A DNA stretch of 64,000 nucleotides, from NCBI RefSeq assembly GCF_029674545.1, contig NZ_CP121354.1:2799001-2863000 (forward strand), given 5' to 3'. Both the position numbers and the translations under genes were made by a program. Position 1 is the first letter of the stretch. The number at the start of each line of letters is the position of its first letter. The DNA is from Mesorhizobium sp. WSM4904 (GTDB lineage: Bacteria > Pseudomonadota > Alphaproteobacteria > Rhizobiales > Rhizobiaceae). Shown here piece after piece: positions 46,655 to 54,860 of this stretch. Below the pieces are notes generated by a model. That model saw only the letters and a program-made list of their open reading frames with translations, did not search any database and was not told where the DNA came from.

Positions 46655-47464
46655 ATGAAGAGACTTTCCCTTGTCGTTGCGGGCATCACGCTTGCCATGC
46701 TGACGGCGCAGGCGTGGGCAGGCAAGATGGACGACATCAAGGCCCGCGGCACGCTGATCGTCGGAACCAAGGCCGACTACAAGCCGTTCGGATTCCGTGA
46801 TCCGTCCGGGGCGATCGTCGGCATCGAGCCAGATCTGGCAGCCGATCTCGCCAAGCAGCTCGGCGTCAAGCTGGAATTCGTGCCGGTCGTCGCCGCCAAC
46901 CGGATGGAGTTCCTCCAGCAGGGAAAGATCGACCTTCTGATTGCAACCATGTCCGACAAGCCGGAGCGCCGGAAGGTCTTGGAAGCAGTCGATCCGCCCT
47001 ATTATTCGGATTCGGTCAATGTGCTGATATCGAACCGCGCCAAGATCAAGTCCTGGGAGGACCTGAAGGACAAGCCGCTCTGCGCGACGATCGGCTCGTT
47101 TTACAACAAGTCGGTCGCCGAGAAATACGGCGCCAAGATCGTCGGGCTCGATGGCTCCGACAAGCCGTTGGTCGCGCTGAAGCAGGGCAATTGCGTAGGC
47201 TATCTTTATGACCAGACATTCATTCAAGGCAAACTGCTCGATAAGCAATGGTCCGCCGATTATTCCATGCCGCTGCAGGGCATCATGGAGACTCCTTGGA
47301 TCATGGCCGTGGCGCCGGGCAATGACGACCTGAGGGATTTCGTTTCCAAGGCCACGATCGAGTGGATGAAGAAGGGCACGATCGTCGAGCTCGAACAGAA
47401 GTGGGGCATCACGCCCACCGATTATTCAAAGCGCATGCACGACAAGTACAAGAACCAGAGCTGA
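46655..47464 (+). CDS. Polar amino-acid ABC transporter substrate-binding protein
   Basis: The 269-residue family 3 solute-binding protein has a Sec signal peptide (ends MLTAQAWA) and the typical motifs GTLIVGTKADYKPFGFRDPSGAIVGIEPDLA and NRMEFLQQGKIDLLIATMSDKPERRK. Two cysteines occur in the mature part (PLCATIG, GNCVGYL). The ligand, from context, may be D-cysteine, cysteate or an acidic amino acid. The ATG at 46655 follows GGGAGTGGAGCG. It is followed by two permeases and an ATPase, making a complete importer. Confidence 0.93.
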   Translation: MKRLSLVVAGITLAMLTAQAWAGKMDDIKARGTLIVGTKADYKPFGFRDPSGAIVGIEPDLAADLAKQLGVKLEFVPVVAANRMEFLQQGKIDLLIATMSDKPERRKVLEAVDPPYYSDSVNVLISNRAKIKSWEDLKDKPLCATIGSFYNKSVAEKYGAKIVGLDGSDKPLVALKQGNCVGYLYDQTFIQGKLLDKQWSADYSMPLQGIMETPWIMAVAPGNDDLRDFVSKATIEWMKKGTIVELEQKWGITPTDYSKRMHDKYKNQS

Positions 47465-47536
47465 CATGCCTCGAGCGACCGGCGCGCTCGTGGAAAGACC
47501 GCGCGCCTTGGTTGCCTCTGCCAGTGGGTGATATGC

Positions 47537-48283
47537 ATGCAGGAAATCGCCGCTTGGTTTCGTAGCCTCTACGAAACTACAGGGCTGAATTTCACGATCT
47601 TCTACGATCCCTACGATGCGACCCAGTTCGCCAGGGGCGTCGGCATGACGATCTATCTGAGCGTCGTGTCGATCCTCATCAGCCTCGTCGTGGGGGTGAT
47701 CGGCGCCTGGCTGCAAAGCTCGCGGATCGGGATCGTGCGCGGCCTCGTCGAGATATTCGTCGTCATTTTCCGCAACACGCCGCCCTTGGTTCAGATCTTC
47801 TTCTTCTATTTCGGCATGGGCGAGCTGCTGCCAGCCACCTACAACGACATCGGCCTGCGTGAGCCGCTGCTTAGCAACGTGCAGTGGGCGATCATTTCCC
47901 TTTCCCTGTTTGCCGGCGCCTTCAACATCGAAATCTTCCGGTCCGGAATCGAAGCAGTGCCTCAAACCACGGTGGAGGCGGCCGAAGCCCTCGGCTATAC
48001 GCGCCTCGGCGCTTACCGCCATGTCGTCCTGCCGCTGGCGTTGCGCGTCTGCCTGCCGGCGCTGAACAACAATCTGGTCAACCTGCTGAAGACCACGACG
48101 CTTGCCTACGCCATCGCGGTTCCCGAGGCGCTTTATGCGGTCACGCAAATCTGGGCGGAATCGCAGAACGTGACGGAAATGATGTGCGTGCTGTTGGCTA
48201 CGTTCGTTCTGCTGGTCGGCGTGCTCGTATGGGTCATGCACCGCTGGGAGCGGTCGCTGCGCATCCCGGGATTCGGCCAATGA
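47537..48283 (+). CDS. Polar amino-acid ABC transporter permease 1
   Basis: The 248-residue HisM/GlnP-type permease (MQEIAAWFRSLYE) has five membrane helices and the conserved EAA loop EAAEALGYTRLGAYRHVVLP near residue 155. Either GTG 47528 or ATG 47537 may start it; the ATG is chosen. It overlaps the next permease by four bases (ATGA), which points to equimolar production. Confidence 0.92.
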   Translation: MQEIAAWFRSLYETTGLNFTIFYDPYDATQFARGVGMTIYLSVVSILISLVVGVIGAWLQSSRIGIVRGLVEIFVVIFRNTPPLVQIFFFYFGMGELLPATYNDIGLREPLLSNVQWAIISLSLFAGAFNIEIFRSGIEAVPQTTVEAAEALGYTRLGAYRHVVLPLALRVCLPALNNNLVNLLKTTTLAYAIAVPEALYAVTQIWAESQNVTEMMCVLLATFVLLVGVLVWVMHRWERSLRIPGFGQ

Positions 48284-49122
48284 CGGAAATCAAACCGATG
48301 ACCGACCTGCCCGTGCTGCTGCCGGTTCGGCCACCTTCCGTGCCGGCTTTGCGGTTTCGAGCCTGGCACGGCCTGGCTTTGGTCGCGGCAGTGCTTTTGT
48401 TCGCGCCCGCCGCCGGTGCCCAGACGGGTTCGGAAGAGCTGTCGATAGTCGGCGTCATCATCAAATGGATGCCGCTGCTTTTGACCGGCTTCGGCTTCAA
48501 TCTTCTTATTTCCGTGCTGTCGATGGCGCTGGGCACGATCGTGGGTCTTGGCCTTGGTCTGCTGCAGCTGAGCGAGTTCCACTGGCTCAGCCGCTGCGCG
48601 TGGGTGCTCACCCAGTTCTTCCGCAACGCGCCATGGCTGGTGCTGCTGTTCTTCGCCATGTACCTCATCCCCTACCAGTTCCGCATCGGCGACGTCACGG
48701 TTCCGTTTCCTGACTGGGTCAAGGCGGTCATCGGCTTCGCGCTGCCGGTCATGGCCAACGTTGCCGAGATCGTGCGCGGGGCGGTGCAATCCATTTCCAG
48801 CGGCCAATGGGAAGCGGCCGACTCGCTGGCCTTCACCCGCCGGCAGACGATGTGGATGATCATCTTGCCGCAATGCGTGAAGCGGATGCTGCCACCCTGG
48901 ATGAACCTCTATTCGCTTGTCACGATGGCGACGGTGCTGGCCTCGGTCGTGGGCATCAACGAGATGCTGACCCTGACCGCGCAGGTTCACAATGCCGAAG
49001 GCGGCCGAACGGACCTTTTGGCGCCGCTCTACGCTTTCGCGCTGCTGTGCTTCTTCATCTACTGCTACCCGATCAATCTTTGGACTGTCCGTCTCGAGCG
49101 GCGCTTCAACGTCAAGAGCTGA
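48280..49122 (+). CDS. Polar amino-acid ABC transporter permease 2
   Basis: The 280-residue permease carries an N-terminal extension (MTEIKPMTDLPVLLPVRPP, then a hydrophobic stretch ending PAAGAQT) before the five-helix HisM-like domain. The EAA loop is EAADSLAFTRRQTMWMIILP. It begins within the upstream stop codon. Together with the other permease it forms the importer channel. The signal-like N-terminus is unusual for this family and may be an extra helix. Confidence 0.92.
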   Translation: MTEIKPMTDLPVLLPVRPPSVPALRFRAWHGLALVAAVLLFAPAAGAQTGSEELSIVGVIIKWMPLLLTGFGFNLLISVLSMALGTIVGLGLGLLQLSEFHWLSRCAWVLTQFFRNAPWLVLLFFAMYLIPYQFRIGDVTVPFPDWVKAVIGFALPVMANVAEIVRGAVQSISSGQWEAADSLAFTRRQTMWMIILPQCVKRMLPPWMNLYSLVTMATVLASVVGINEMLTLTAQVHNAEGGRTDLLAPLYAFALLCFFIYCYPINLWTVRLERRFNVKS

Positions 49123-49125
49123 ACC

Positions 49126-49875
49126 ATGGCAGCCTGGACTCCCGATGAACCGATGGTGCGTCTCCACGACGTGCACAAGTCGTTCGGCCAGATCGAAGTG
49201 CTCAGGGGCATCAGCTTTCAGGTGATGAAGGGTGAGGTCATCTGCGTCATCGGGCCGTCCGGCTCCGGCAAGTCGACGTTGATCCGTTCCATCAACGCGC
49301 TGGTGCCGATCAATTCCGGCTCGATCACCGTCGAGGGACAGGAGGTCAATGATCCGGCAGTGGACAAGCTGGCGCTGCGCCGCAAGGTGGGCATGGTCTT
49401 CCAGCAGTACAATCTGTTTCCGCACAAGACCGCGCTGCAAAACATCATGATGGCGCCGATCCACGTCCTCAAGCAGGACCGCCGTGAGGTCGAGGCACGC
49501 GCGCGGGCGCTGATCAGGAAGGTCCGCCTCGAAGGAAAGGAAGACGCCTATCCGGGAGAATTGTCCGGCGGCCAGCAGCAGCGTGTCGCCATTGCCCGCT
49601 CGCTCGCGATGCGTCCGGATCTGATGCTGTTCGACGAGGTGACGGCCGCGCTCGACCCCGAAACCGTCAAGGAAGTGCTGGTCACGATACGCGAGCTGGC
49701 GGGTGAAGGAATGACGTGCATTCTGGTCACGCATGAGATGGGTTTTGCACGCGAGATCGCCAACCGCATCTATTTCACCGATCAAGGTGTCATCGTGGAG
49801 CACGGCTCGCCGCAGGAAATATTGGATCACCCACGAGAGGCGCGGACGAAGGCGTTTCTGGAGCAGGTGCTGTAG
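49126..49875 (+). CDS. Polar amino-acid ABC transporter ATP-binding protein
   Basis: The 249-residue GlnQ/HisP-type ATPase has Walker [11 protein letters not shown]-loop [11 protein letters not shown], the signature [17 protein letters not shown], Walker [14 protein letters not shown] and the H-loop VTHEMGFA. It starts 3 bases after the permease stop and completes the cassette. The operon ends here or may run on to the small hypothetical gene at 50002. Confidence 0.96.
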   Translation: MAAWTPDEPMVRLHDVHKSFGQIEVLRGISFQVMKGEVICVIGPSGSGKSTLIRSINALVPINSGSITVEGQEVNDPAVDKLALRRKVGMVFQQYNLFPHKTALQNIMMAPIHVLKQDRREVEARARALIRKVRLEGKEDAYPGELSGGQQQRVAIARSLAMRPDLMLFDEVTAALDPETVKEVLVTIRELAGEGMTCILVTHEMGFAREIANRIYFTDQGVIVEHGSPQEILDHPREARTKAFLEQVL

Positions 49876-50001
49876 ATCGTCTTGCGGCTGCGTTCTTTCG
49901 CCGGCGACCAGGCCCGTCCGAGCCGGTCGGGTGGCAGGCGGCCAGGCGAGTGCCTAGGTGAAGGACAACGATCAACCTCCATCAAACGGCTGGAGGCGCG
50001 C

Positions 50002-50289
50002 ATGCGGATCAAGGTCGAAACCCGGCAAGACGGCGACGTCGACGTGCCCCGGAGGTTCAGCCTCAACGGCGAGCAGATCGATGTCTTCGAGATTGTCGAC
50101 CAATGGTTCGGCGCCGACTACCGCTATTGCAAGGTCAAGGGCAGCGATGGCGCGCTTTACATCCTGCGGCACGACGAAGTCCGATCGGAATGGTGCCTCA
50201 CGATGTTTGCCAGCGAGCGGGCGCAGGCCGTGACGGCCGGATGGACCTCGCCGAGCCAAAGCGCCGTCGTCAAGGGATCGCTTCAGTAA
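50002..50289 (+). CDS. Small conserved hypothetical protein
   Basis: From the ATG at 50002 (TGGAGGCGCGC upstream) the protein has 95 residues: MRIKVETRQDGDVDVPRRFSLNGEQIDVFEIVDQWFGADYRYCKVK and YILRHDEVRSEWCLTMFASERAQ. No signal peptide is present. I recognise no domain; the beta-rich pattern with paired Trp suggests a compact soluble fold. It lies 126 bp behind the importer ATPase. Confidence 0.6.
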   Translation: MRIKVETRQDGDVDVPRRFSLNGEQIDVFEIVDQWFGADYRYCKVKGSDGALYILRHDEVRSEWCLTMFASERAQAVTAGWTSPSQSAVVKGSLQ

Positions 50290-50314
50290 GAATTGTCGCC
50301 CGACGGCGGGAACC

Positions 50315-51319
50315 TCACGGATCCTTGCAGATCGGCACCGGTTGCGGAGGCGGCAACGGGTGATCCTTCTTGTATTGCGCGATGATCGGCTCGAGCATCC
50401 TGTTCGGCCAGAATTTCGGAGCGCCGATCTCCTTCAGGCAGGATGCGTTCCAGTAGAGTCCGGCGGCCGAAGCCGATTGTCTGGCCGCCACGGTACGCGC
50501 CATGGCGGCAATGTCTCGCGATTCCGGATAGATGTAGAGCGTCGTCGGATTGTCCTTCACCATCGGGATGATCTGCTCGGCATCCGCGGGCGACCAACTT
50601 GTGCAGCCATTGCTGCGGCCGCCGGCATAGTTCACCAGCTTGCCAAAGGGAACATAGCCGTCGTGGTCGGCGTATGAGCTGTTCGGGCTTTTGCGAAGGC
50701 ACATTCCCCTCAGCAGCGCTGCCGGGTGCCCGCCGATCACGCGTTGCCTGGCGTTGGCGGTTTCGCCTTCGCCATCGAACTGTATGAAGGTGCGCATGAA
50801 CACCGCGTTCTGCTTCGCACCGACACGGTAGAAACCCTTGAACGACGTTTTCGCCTCGGCGGTCATGTAGGCGCCGCCGGCCGTCAGTTCCGAGTCCATC
50901 GCGTTGCCGAAGTTCTTGGCGCAACGCCTGCCGTTTGAAAAATCCGCGACGCCTTTCAGGTTTCGGCCGCCGCCGTGACCGGCCGAGACCGCGCGGAACG
51001 ACTGCTCGGCCTCGCAGATGATGTAGTAGCGGCGCCCCAGCACTCCGTTGCCCAGATCGCCGGGACGTGTCGCGTCCATGGCGAAGTAGCAGGGATTTTT
51101 CACGGAACCTTCGCTCACCTTCCTCAGGTAAAGCGCGCGCGCCCGTTCCAAGACCACCTGAGCGATCTGGCCGTCGCCTTCGCCGACATGGGCCTGCAGC
51201 CAGGTCGGAATGCTCGACGACCGCAGCGCCGCGAAGGATCGGGCCGACATCGTCAGCGCGCCGATAACGGCGAGGAAGCAGACAATCGCGACGCCCAGCG
51301 AAACAGATCTCAACCGCAC
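50315..51319 (-). CDS. L,D-transpeptidase catalytic domain protein (YkuD_2-like)
   Basis: The 334-residue protein has a signal/anchor (LGVAIVCFLAVIGALTMSA) and the YkuD_2 pattern: SAGHGGGRNLKGVADFSNGRRCAKNFGN, then TFIQFDGEGETANARQRVIGGHP and the nucleophile in GGRSNGCTSWSPADA. L,D-transpeptidases cross-link peptidoglycan or attach lipoproteins in the periplasm. The GRSnGCTS core is conserved. It is convergent with the small gene at 50002. Confidence 0.8.
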   Translation of the reverse strand: MRLRSVSLGVAIVCFLAVIGALTMSARSFAALRSSSIPTWLQAHVGEGDGQIAQVVLERARALYLRKVSEGSVKNPCYFAMDATRPGDLGNGVLGRRYYIICEAEQSFRAVSAGHGGGRNLKGVADFSNGRRCAKNFGNAMDSELTAGGAYMTAEAKTSFKGFYRVGAKQNAVFMRTFIQFDGEGETANARQRVIGGHPAALLRGMCLRKSPNSSYADHDGYVPFGKLVNYAGGRSNGCTSWSPADAEQIIPMVKDNPTTLYIYPESRDIAAMARTVAARQSASAAGLYWNASCLKEIGAPKFWPNRMLEPIIAQYKKDHPLPPPQPVPICKDP

Positions 51320-51604
51320 CGGATTATTTCCCCTCTCCAGCCGCTATTTCCTACGATGAATCACCTGCGCCAATCATAAAAGCCCTCGCGCCGATCGGCG
51401 AAACACTTCTAGTTTAGCGTGCCCTTAACATCCGTGATTCCCGGCCCGTTCGTGTTGGGGTATCATGTGATTCCGGCGCGCCCACGCCTCCTCCCTCCAT
51501 CGGGAAAGCATCGTCCATGCGGGGCATTGGATCACTCAACCAAACTGTTCGAGCACCAGGCATAAGGAGGGGTTGCGAAGACTGCTCGCAGCAGGAGGTT
51601 TTCG

Positions 51605-52315
51605 ATGCGGCTTTCCGCGCCCATCTATCGTCTGAAGCGTCAGGCCAGGCTCCTTTCCCGCAGGGAAGGAGTCCCGCTTCACCTGGCCCTCGATCGGGTC
51701 GCCGCCGGGGAGGGCTTCGCCAGCTGGAGCCTGCTTGCGGCCAAAGCCGCAGAGGCGACACCCGCAGGCAGCCTGCTTGCGCAACTGGAACCTGGCGACC
51801 TCGTGCTGGTCGGCGCAAGGCCTGGCCAAGGCAAGACCTTGATGAGCCTCGAGCTTGCGGTCGAGGCGATGAAGTCCGGCCGACACAGCGTGTTCTTTAC
51901 GCTGGAGTATACGCACACGGACATTCTAGATCGGTTTCGCGCCATCGAGGCCGAGCCGGCGCTCTTCGACGGCCTGTTCGAATTCGACAATTCGGACGCC
52001 ATCTGTGCCGACTACATCAGCGGCAGGTTGCGGACGGCGCCTCGCGGGACGCTAGCGGTCATCGACTACCTGCAACTTCTCGACCAGAGGCGCGAGAATC
52101 CGGAGCTGAAGATACAGGTTCCGATGTTGCGGTCTTTTGCGCGCGACAGGGGACTGATCCTGATCTTCATCTCGCAGATCGACCGGGCGTACGATCCGTC
52201 CAGGAAGCCATTTCCCGACCTTGGCGATGTCCGGCTGCCGAACGCTTTGGATTTGTCGCTCTTCGACAAGATGTGCTTCCTGAACAAGGGCGAAATCCGC
52301 TTTCAGGCAGCTTGA
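51605..52315 (+). CDS. DnaB-like RecA-fold ATPase (stand-alone helicase domain)
   Basis: The 236-residue protein starts with a short helical motif (LKRQARLLSRREGVPLHLALDR, then GFASWSLL) and continues as a lone RecA-fold domain. The P-loop GARPGQGKT is at 70-78, DYLQLLD (Walker B) at 154-160 and SQIDR at 190-194, matching the DnaB C-terminal core without its N-terminal primase-binding part. It may be a non-replicative ATPase. A strong GCAGGAGGTTTTCG precedes the ATG. No replication gene is adjacent. Confidence 0.8.
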   Translation: MRLSAPIYRLKRQARLLSRREGVPLHLALDRVAAGEGFASWSLLAAKAAEATPAGSLLAQLEPGDLVLVGARPGQGKTLMSLELAVEAMKSGRHSVFFTLEYTHTDILDRFRAIEAEPALFDGLFEFDNSDAICADYISGRLRTAPRGTLAVIDYLQLLDQRRENPELKIQVPMLRSFARDRGLILIFISQIDRAYDPSRKPFPDLGDVRLPNALDLSLFDKMCFLNKGEIRFQAA

Positions 52316-52368
52316 GCGCAATCCGTGCCGCGGCTATGCCTGCCGGGTCTGCAAGGGGACACCGGATC

Positions 52369-52926
52369 ATGTTCGAAATCGTCAAGCCCGCGCTCGAACA
52401 CCTGCCGTCCTACAAGGCAGCGCTGGAGCGCGGCTGGTCGCCGGACAATGTGCGGCTCCTGGAAGCGACGCGTGAGCAGCTCGCGGCCATCGAGGAAGAC
52501 CCGGTGGCATTTCTCGCCGGTCTTGACGACCCGGAGGCGAAAGGGCCGCCGATCACATTGCCGGACGGCACGACGGCGCCACGCCTGCCGGGTTTCCGGC
52601 GCTGGATCTGGGACGGCGAGATTGCCGGCTCGATCGGGCTTCGCTGGCAGAAGGGCACGTCGGCGTTGCCCTCGCATGTGCTCGGCCATATCGGCTACGC
52701 CGTGGTGCCTTGGAAGCGAGGGCGCGGCTACGCGACTGAAGCGCTGCGGCTGATGCTGGAAGAGGCGAGGGCGGTGGGTCTCGACTATGTCGAGGTCACC
52801 TCTAAGCCGGACAATCCGGCTTCGCATAAGGTGATCACGGCCAATGGCGGCAGGCTGGTCGGCCGCTTCTTCGAGGATGCCGCCTATGGCGGGGCGGAAA
52901 GCCTCAAATTCCGGATCGATCTCTAG
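52369..52926 (+). CDS. GNAT family acetyltransferase
   Basis: The 185-residue protein has the GNAT core with FEIVKPALEHLPSYKAALERGW at the N-terminus, GHIGYAVVPWKRGRGYATEAL (motif A, CoA-binding loop) and YVEVTSKPDNPASHKVITANGG. The overall pattern is close to YoaP/YjcK-like acetyltransferases with acetylated small-molecule products. The long open frame upstream of 52369 is an artefact of GC-rich DNA. It lies 53 bp after the DnaB-like ATPase gene and may be co-transcribed. Confidence 0.9.
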   Translation: MFEIVKPALEHLPSYKAALERGWSPDNVRLLEATREQLAAIEEDPVAFLAGLDDPEAKGPPITLPDGTTAPRLPGFRRWIWDGEIAGSIGLRWQKGTSALPSHVLGHIGYAVVPWKRGRGYATEALRLMLEEARAVGLDYVEVTSKPDNPASHKVITANGGRLVGRFFEDAAYGGAESLKFRIDL

Positions 52927-52955
52927 ACCTCCGTCGCGGCAAGGGTGCCCGTGCG

Positions 52956-53342
52956 CTACTCGCCGGGCCTGGCCAGCCGCCCTTCTTCGGCCTTGTAGTA
53001 GAACTGGCTGGCGACAAGCCAGCCTTTCAGCGGCCGGAGCGGCGGAATGCAGGTCGCCAGAATTATCGGTACCGAAACGAAGGCGTGGAACCACATGGAA
53101 GGCTCGAAGGTCACCTGGGCCCAGACGGCGAACAGCACGGAGGGCACACAGGCAAAGCAGATGACGAAGAAGGCCGGGCCATCGGCGGGATCGGCAAACG
53201 AATAGTCGAGCCCGCAGACGTCGCATTTCGGCGCCAGCTTCAGAAATCCGTCGAACAACCGGCCCTTCCCACAACGCGGGCAGCGGCCACGGATGCCAAC
53301 CCGCCAGGGGTCGAGGTGGGGATAGTGCGCATGATCTTGCAT
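52956..53342 (-). CDS. DUF983 family protein
   Basis: The 128-residue membrane protein begins with a zinc-ribbon-like segment, CPRCGKGRLFDGFLKLAPKCDVCGLDY (two CxxC pairs), and has two transmembrane helices (PAFFVICFACVPSVLFAVWAQV and AFVSVPIILATCIPP). DUF983 genes often stand near cytochrome oxidase or aminotransferase loci; its role is unknown. The ATG at 53342 follows GGAGTGACGACC. It is divergent from a MocR regulator with shared palindromes between. Confidence 0.88.
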   Translation of the reverse strand: MQDHAHYPHLDPWRVGIRGRCPRCGKGRLFDGFLKLAPKCDVCGLDYSFADPADGPAFFVICFACVPSVLFAVWAQVTFEPSMWFHAFVSVPIILATCIPPLRPLKGWLVASQFYYKAEEGRLARPGE

Positions 53343-53395
53343 GGTCGTCACTCCAGAGACCTCGCATGGCATTTCGATCGGCCTTGAGGTCACCA

Positions 53396-53427
53396 ATGCA
53401 TACTAGTATCATGATTGTATGCATACA
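53396..53427. promoter_or_regulatory. MocR operator candidate
   Basis: ATGCATAC is directly repeated at 53396-53403 and 53419-53426 (23 bp apart), the second inside the perfect 12-bp palindrome TGTATGCATACA (53416-53427). It lies between the divergent DUF983 and MocR genes and fits the tandem-site binding of MocR/PdxR-type regulators. Confidence 0.6.
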
Positions 53428-53441
53428 ATGCGACAAAATGT

Positions 53442-54830
53442 ATGGACAACAGGATGAACGACGAGAGCGACCTCAGCTGGCTTTCTCCCTTGGAGGAAGG
53501 CCCTCGGCCGATCTATCTCAAAATTGTCGATGCCCTTGCTGCCGCCCGCTCGATCGGCCGGCTGCAGCCTGGGGACAGGCTGCCGCCGCAGCGGGAGCTT
53601 GCCCGCTTCCTTGGTGTGGATCTGACCACGGTCACCAGGGCGTTCACCGAAGCCCGGCGCAGGAACCTGATTGATGCAACGGCCGGTCGCGGCACCTTCG
53701 TCACGCCCGGCGAGCCGGAAGAGCCGATCCTCGATCTGAGCATGAACATTCCGCCGGCGCCCTCGGGTCTCAGCCTGCCGGTATTGATCAGGAGCGGCAT
53801 AGAAGGGCTGCTCAAACGTTCCAGCGCGGAAGCGCTGCTTTCCTACCATCCCGGCCCGGGTTCACCCGCCGAACGCGCCGCCGCCTCGTTATGGTTCGCC
53901 GCAACCGGCGACAGGCTGCCGGTCGAACGCGTGGCTGTCGGCTCGGGGGCGCAGGCGCTGCTCGCGGCCGTCCTTCTATCGCAAACCCGCAAGGGCGATA
54001 CGATCCTTACCGACACGCTGACCTATCCCGGCCTGATCGCGCTGGCGGAGACCACGGGCCGGAAGCTGACCGGTGTCGGCCGCGACGATAACGGCATGCG
54101 TCCCGACCATCTGGAGGAAGCGGCGCGACGGCACGGCGCGCGCGTCCTCTATCTCAATCCGACGCTCCACAATCCCACCGCGCTTACCATGCCCGAGGGC
54201 CGGCGGCGGGAAATTGCGCGGATGGCGGGCAAACTTGGCCTGATGATCGTCGAGGACGATCCCTACAGTCCACTGCAGACCACTTCCCCGCCGGGCTTCC
54301 TCAGTCTGGCGCCGGAGCGGACTTTCCATGTGGCGACATTGGCGAAATGCATCTCGCCATTCCTGCGTACCGCTTTCCTTGCCGCGCCCAACGTGCAGGC
54401 CGTGGAGCGGATCGCGGCGGCAATCCGGGGCATGACCATGATGGCGCCGCCGCTGATGACGGGTCTCGCCTGCGAGTGGGTGCGAAGCGGCTTGGCCGGC
54501 GAGATCACGGGCGCGGTGCGTGCCGAAGCGGAGGCCAGGCAGAGGGTCGCGCGCAAGATCCTGCCGGCGGGTTTCACCTCGACGGAAACGAGCCTGCATT
54601 TGTGGTATCCGCTGGAGGGGCGGCCGCGCTCGTCAGAGCTTGGCGATGTGGCCCGACGCCGCGGATTGGCCATCAGTCCAGCGGAGGAGTTTTCCGTCGT
54701 GCCCGGCGTTGCCGACGGCTTGCGCCTGGCGCTGGGCGCCGCATCCAGCCGCGAAAGGCTGGAGGAGGGCCTGCGCAGTTTGCTGTCGATCCTTGCCGGC
54801 CGCTTCGAATCCTCGTCAGCTCCGGTTTGA
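53442..54830 (+). CDS. MocR/GntR-type PLP-dependent transcription regulator
   Basis: From ATG 53442 (or ATG 53454) the protein has about 462 residues: an N-terminal GntR winged HTH (RPIYLKIVDALAAARSIGRLQPGDRLPPQRELARFLGVDLTTVTRAF) joined to a class I aminotransferase-like domain. The latter has VGSGAQALLAAVLL, NPTLHNPTAL, IVEDDPYSPL and the lysine in TLAKCISPFLRT (TLAK rather than the usual SFSK). MocR proteins use PLP or an amino acid as effector. It probably controls itself and the divergent DUF983 gene. Confidence 0.88.
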   Translation: MDNRMNDESDLSWLSPLEEGPRPIYLKIVDALAAARSIGRLQPGDRLPPQRELARFLGVDLTTVTRAFTEARRRNLIDATAGRGTFVTPGEPEEPILDLSMNIPPAPSGLSLPVLIRSGIEGLLKRSSAEALLSYHPGPGSPAERAAASLWFAATGDRLPVERVAVGSGAQALLAAVLLSQTRKGDTILTDTLTYPGLIALAETTGRKLTGVGRDDNGMRPDHLEEAARRHGARVLYLNPTLHNPTALTMPEGRRREIARMAGKLGLMIVEDDPYSPLQTTSPPGFLSLAPERTFHVATLAKCISPFLRTAFLAAPNVQAVERIAAAIRGMTMMAPPLMTGLACEWVRSGLAGEITGAVRAEAEARQRVARKILPAGFTSTETSLHLWYPLEGRPRSSELGDVARRRGLAISPAEEFSVVPGVADGLRLALGAASSRERLEEGLRSLLSILAGRFESSSAPV

Positions 54831-54860
54831 TCTAGTCAGGCCGGCGACGGAGCGGCGGCC

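Noticed and set aside
48133..49830. 565-codon open frame antisense to the amino-acid permease and ATPase genes
   Set aside because: It covers three well-recognised genes on the plus strand and shows no family pattern.
51517..52368. N-terminal extension of the acetyltransferase frame (over 280 codons)
   Set aside because: It overlaps the DnaB-like gene, which has its own AGGAGG and intact motifs; the acetyltransferase starts at 52369.
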